Shown piece by piece: positions 61,137 to 64,000 of a stretch of DNA of 64,000 nt. The stretch's first letter is position 1. Each line of letters begins with the position of its first letter. Location: assembly GCF_026153515.1 (NCBI RefSeq), contig NZ_CP110644.1, positions 1,765,501 to 1,829,500 of the forward strand, written 5' to 3'. The notes under the pieces are model-generated. The model saw only the letters and a program-made list of their open reading frames with translations. It was not told the origin of the DNA and searched no databases. Made by a program: the position numbers and the translations under genes. Origin of the DNA: Pseudomonas sp. KU26590 (GTDB lineage: Bacteria; Pseudomonadota; Gammaproteobacteria; Pseudomonadales; Pseudomonadaceae).

Positions 61137-61544
61137 CTTCCCGGCTAAAGCCGGTCCCACTAAAAGCAATGCATGCAGTCAGTGGCACCGGCGCCGCCCG
61201 CTGTAGGACCGGCTTCAGCCGGGAAGCCCTTGATCTGCTTAGCGCGCTTTTGATCTGCTCTTGATCTTCATACGCATAAAGCCCAGACACCACCAAACGC
61301 GACTTGGGCGCAGGCCGAACGCAGACGATGCGCAGTGGGCCGAGCCGCATGGATGCGGCGAGAGCGCCGTCAGGACATGGATGTCCGTTCGGCGCGGGCC
61401 CACGGAGCGTCGTCGGAGTGAGGGTATTCCGACGCAGGAGGAACCCAGCCAGGAGCAAGCACCTTTGGTTACTTGGGGATGGTGCGACTTTCGACTTTGC
61501 CAAGTAACTCGCCGAAGGCGAAACAGCTCTGCCGTTAGGCAGAG
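61137..61544 (+). repeat. Dispersed structured intergenic element, copy D, with REP doublet
   Basis: The REP doublet at 61137-61235 matches that of copy A, including the spacer GCATGCAGTCAGTGG. The body is 61299-61544: CCGCAT/ATGCGG, GCGCCG/CGGCGC with inner GGACAT/ATGTCC, a rearranged third stem CGTCGGA (61411-61417)/TCCGACG (61428-61434), GTTACTTGG/CCAAGTAAC with a longer loop, and CTCTGCC-GTTA-GGCAGAG at 61527-61544. It fills the 60986-61651 gap before csbD. Confidence 0.8.
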
Positions 61545-61651
61545 CACTAATCCACGCGGCTTAGCGAAATAATTGGAACCTCTGATTCACGGCTCCGGTC
61601 AGTTCTAGTGTCGAGTTAATGACATCCTATTCTCACCCTGGAGTGAACCCT

Positions 61652-61843
61652 ATGAGCAGCACCGGCGATAAAGTCAAAGGCATGGCTAACGAAGCAGTAG
61701 GCAACGTCAAGCAGGGCGTCGGCAAAGTGACCGACAACGACAAACTGCGTGCCGAAGGCAAAGCGCAAGAAATCAAAGGCGAAGTCCAACAAACCGTTGG
61801 CGACGCAAAAGACGCCGTGAAAAAAGGCGTCGACAAGGTCTGA
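61652..61843 (+). CDS. CsbD family stress protein
   Basis: 63-residue CsbD-like protein: [43 protein letters not shown] is the whole family signature with repeated helical GxxK-Q turns. CsbD proteins are abundant, hydrophilic, and induced in general stress; their mechanism is unknown. GGAG lies about 9 bases before ATG 61652. A hairpin AACGGCCATC (61897)/GATGGCCGTT (61920) follows as a terminator. Confidence 0.92.
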   Translation: MSSTGDKVKGMANEAVGNVKQGVGKVTDNDKLRAEGKAQEIKGEVQQTVGDAKDAVKKGVDKV

Positions 61844-61896
61844 ATCCCTTGCGTCCGGAGCCAGCATGCTTCAGGCGACCTGATTCGCAACACCGT

Positions 61897-61920
61897 AACG
61901 GCCATCTTCTGATGGCCGTT
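61897..61920 (+). terminator. Hairpin terminator after csbD
   Basis: AACGGCCATC (61897-61906)-TTCT-GATGGCCGTT (61911-61920), followed by a weak T-run (ATCGTTT). It lies 54 bases past the CsbD stop. Confidence 0.7.
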
Positions 61921-62111
61921 ATCGTTTGCGCTCCCGACCCCGTGAAACACATCAAATGTAGCCAACACCCCGGCCAGCCTGTAAAAAGCCTGCCCGTTCG
62001 GGCAACTGACGGAATTTCAACGCGATTGCCCGCTCGTATGCATACCGCTTGTAGATACCCTTGAATCAATAACCGTGCTTCGGCTACATCTGTGTCGCGA
62101 AAGGAGACGCC

Positions 62112-63116
62112 ATGATATTCCCGGACTTGCGCCAGCTCAGCATCAAGACAGTGTTGGTCAGAACGGTCAAAGAGTTTGTCGATGACGAGATGTCGACGTA
62201 CGCCTCCGCGCTGGCCTACCAGATGCTGTTTTCGCTGTTCCCGTTTCTGCTCTTCCTCATTGCCCTTATCGGTTTCCTGCACCTGCCGGACTTTTTCAGC
62301 TGGCTGCGACTGCAGTCCGAGCTGGTCCTGCCGCCGCAGGCCCTCGACCAAGTCAACCCGGTCATCGACCAGCTGCAACAGTCCAAGGGCGGCTTGCTGT
62401 CGATCGGTATCGTCATCGCGCTCTGGACCGCCTCCGCCGGCGTGCGATTGATGATGAGTGCCATGAACGCCGCGTATGACGTGGTTGAAGCGCGCCCGGC
62501 CTGGAAACGCATCCCTCTGTCGGTGTTCTACACCATCGGCATCGCCGGCATGTTGCTCACGGTTGCCGCGCTGATGGTCACCGGCCCGGTGGTCATGAAC
62601 TGGCTTGCCTCGCAGATCGGCATGGAAGACTTCATTGTCACGCTGTGGACGATTCTGCGCTGGCCGCTGATCATCATCCTGCTGATGGTCGCGGTGGCGA
62701 TCATGTACTACGTGATGCCCGACGTTAAACAGAGCTTTCGCTTCATCACCCCGGGCTCAGTGCTTGCGGTCGTGGTGTGGATTGTTGCTTCTCTGGGCTT
62801 TGCCTATTACGTGAAGACTTTCGCCGACTACAACGCGATGTACGGCAGCATCGGGGCGATCATCGTGTTGCTGCTGTATTTCTACATTTCGGCGGCGGTG
62901 TTATTGCTGGGCGCTGAGATGAACGCCGTGATTGAACATATGTCTGCCGAAGGCAAGGAGAAGGGTGAGAAGGAAGCGGGCGAACGCGACGGCATCGCTG
63001 ACGGTGAGGCGGTGCACCTCAAGCAGCATGTCTCGGGCCTTGGCCGCGATCACACCCATGACCATGATGACGACTACACCCCTGTGCCGTCGGTGCTGAA
63101 GACCGATAAATTCTGA
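62112..63116 (+). CDS. YihY/BrkB family inner membrane protein
   Basis: 334 residues with six predicted membrane helices (about 35-55, 95-115, 138-162, 180-200, 215-240, 250-275). The signature YASALAYQMLFSLFPFLLFLIALIG and YGSIGAIIVLLLYFYISAAVLLLGAEMNAV belong to the YihY/BrkB family, long misnamed ribonuclease BN. A charged C-terminal tail with a His/Asp stretch (GRDHTHDHDDDY) may bind metal. AAAGGAG precedes the ATG. Function unknown. The next gene is def, 60 bases downstream, likely the same transcript. Confidence 0.9.
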   Translation: MIFPDLRQLSIKTVLVRTVKEFVDDEMSTYASALAYQMLFSLFPFLLFLIALIGFLHLPDFFSWLRLQSELVLPPQALDQVNPVIDQLQQSKGGLLSIGIVIALWTASAGVRLMMSAMNAAYDVVEARPAWKRIPLSVFYTIGIAGMLLTVAALMVTGPVVMNWLASQIGMEDFIVTLWTILRWPLIIILLMVAVAIMYYVMPDVKQSFRFITPGSVLAVVVWIVASLGFAYYVKTFADYNAMYGSIGAIIVLLLYFYISAAVLLLGAEMNAVIEHMSAEGKEKGEKEAGERDGIADGEAVHLKQHVSGLGRDHTHDHDDDYTPVPSVLKTDKF

Positions 63117-63176
63117 TAACGCTCACGGCAGAAGGCGTCCACTGGTGGCGCTTCTGCCTGTTGTAGAGGGCCCGCA

Positions 63177-63716
63177 ATGATTCGCGAAATTCTGAAGATG
63201 GGCGACGAGCGTTTGCTGCGCATCGCGCCACCTGTCCCTGAATCGATGTTCGGTTCCCGTGAGCTGAAGACGCTCATCGAGGACATGTTCGAGACCATGG
63301 AAAGCGTCGGCGGTGTCGGCCTGGCCGCGCCGCAGATCGGCATTGATCTGCAACTGGTGATCTTCGGTTTCGAGAGCAGCGATCGTTATCCGGATGCAGA
63401 GGAGGTCCCCCAGACTATTCTGCTCAATCCGCTGATCACGCCGCTGGAGCAAACCCTGGAAGAGGGCTGGGAGGGCTGCCTGTCGGTGCCGGGCCTGCGC
63501 GGTGTGGTTGATCGCTACGAGCACATCCGTTACGAAGGTTTTGACCCGGACGGCAAGCTTATCCAGCGTGAAGCCCGCGGTTTTCATGCGCGGGTCGTCC
63601 AGCATGAATGCGATCACCTGATCGGCCGGCTTTACCCGTCACGCATTACCGACTTCAGCCGCTTCGGCTTCATCGAAGTGCTGTTCCCGGGGATGGACCC
63701 GAACTCGGACGAGTGA
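63177..63716 (+). CDS. def: Peptide deformylase
   Basis: 179 residues. Metal-dependent enzyme that removes the formyl group from nascent N termini. Motif 1 [10 protein letters not shown] (46-55), motif 2 EGCLSVPG with metal ligand Cys101, motif 3 QHECDHL with His143, Glu144 and His147. Pseudomonads usually carry more than one deformylase; the classic one sits next to fmt near the origin, so this is probably the second. GAGGG before ATG 63177. No truncation is seen. Confidence 0.93.
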   Translation: MIREILKMGDERLLRIAPPVPESMFGSRELKTLIEDMFETMESVGGVGLAAPQIGIDLQLVIFGFESSDRYPDAEEVPQTILLNPLITPLEQTLEEGWEGCLSVPGLRGVVDRYEHIRYEGFDPDGKLIQREARGFHARVVQHECDHLIGRLYPSRITDFSRFGFIEVLFPGMDPNSDE

Positions 63717-63797
63717 CGATGCAATTTGAGAAGTCCGCTGGGTATCGCGCTGACCCTTGCGGGAGCGAGGTCGCTGTAGCTGGCTGAATGCGGTTTT

Positions 63798-63888
63798 CTG
63801 TAGGAGCCGGCTTGCTGGCGAACCCAATGTGTCAGCGCCATTGATGTCGCCTGGAACCCCTCATTCGCCAGCAAGCCGGCTCCTGCAG
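63798..63888. repeat. REPIN-like inverted repeat, GAGCCGGCTTGCTGGCGAA family
   Basis: Arms at 63798-63822 and 63864-63888 are reverse complements with one or two mismatches (CTCCTGCAG in place of CTCCTACAG). It lies between def and a convergent gene at the right edge. Confidence 0.88.
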
Positions 63889-63926
63889 AAGAATGCAGTG
63901 CCCCAGCAAGATCATCTCGACGCCAG

Positions 63927-64000
63927 TCATTTCACCGGCTTAATGAACCGAAGGGTCATGCGGTCGGACTCGCCTATCGCCAGAAACTTCGCCTTGTCCT
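63927..64000 (-). CDS. Unidentified protein, last 24 residues only
   Basis: A minus-strand frame enters from the right edge and stops with TGA at 63927-63929. The visible C terminus is KFLAIGESDRMTLRFIKPVK, a beta-hairpin-like end seen in several enzyme families, including some methyltransferases. It cannot be identified from this much. Confidence 0.5.
   Translation of the reverse strand, partial: DKAKFLAIGESDRMTLRFIKPVK

Overview
The window is GC-rich, densely coded chromosomal DNA of a Pseudomonas, most likely from the fluorescens/syringae side of the genus; I cannot place it to species. From memory, gene content and order match several P. aeruginosa PAO1 blocks: the OmpA/dinG/esterase/OmpA/pdxH/lipoprotein neighbourhood, the braCDEFG operon, the hepA(rapA)-phrS-phaJ1-fadD2-fadD1-hrpA neighbourhood, the PA3286-type ketoacyl synthase, and the LysR/ppiA/ABC-transporter group. 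The abundant REP-type intergenic repeats (several families, mostly inverted pairs) also fit fluorescens-type Pseudomonas. I saw no rRNA, tRNA, phage, insertion sequence, transposase or CRISPR array.

Layout. 1-11.9 kb: envelope and maintenance genes (two OmpA-like lipoproteins, DUF1145, a Gly-rich secreted protein, CopD-like protein, DinG helicase, a GH50-like agarase relative, a family VIII-type esterase, PdxH, a glycine-zipper lipoprotein). 12-16.2 kb: FAD oxidoreductase, COG3650-like lipoprotein, and an atypical SDR divergent from a LysR regulator. 16.7-21.7 kb: complete branched-chain amino acid ABC importer operon braC-D-E-F-G on the minus strand. 22-24.5 kb: small genes and a Spinster-like MFS transporter. 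24.7-28.6 kb: RapA, two small proteins and a PhrS small-RNA homologue with a perfect ANR box, a correctly spaced -10, an internal 38-residue ORF and a terminator. 29-40.8 kb: fatty-acid genes (PhaJ1 hydratase, lysophospholipase-like hydrolase, FadD2, FadD1, ketoacyl synthase III) with HrpA between them. 41-54.6 kb: porin, GNAT-like protein, ABC exporter, PpiA, LysR, EamA permease, a PrpF-like isomerase with its own MarR regulator and a palindromic operator, and a mechanosensitive channel. 54.8-64 kb: DEAD-box helicase, small regulators and lipoproteins, TorF-like protein, CvfB-like S1 protein, CsbD, YihY and a second-type peptide deformylase.

The most unusual content is intergenic. Four dispersed copies of a roughly 220-250 bp element (about 1289-1511, 16493-16719, 34461-34695 minus, 61299-61544) share a series of hairpins. 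Several stems differ in sequence between copies while still pairing, which points to a conserved structured RNA or DNA element. Each copy is coupled to one particular REP family. That same REP family has expanded into two arrays: five direct repeats of exactly 73 bp upstream of hrpA, and about six 112-113 bp inverted-doublet units upstream of ppiA. I know of no assigned function for the four-copy element.

How the genes work together: exogenous fatty acids would be activated by FadD1/FadD2; beta-oxidation intermediates could be drawn toward polyhydroxyalkanoate precursors by PhaJ1 or toward fatty acid synthesis by the PA3286-type synthase. PhrS links this neighbourhood to oxygen limitation through ANR. 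All statements about function are family-based inference unless a sequence feature is cited.
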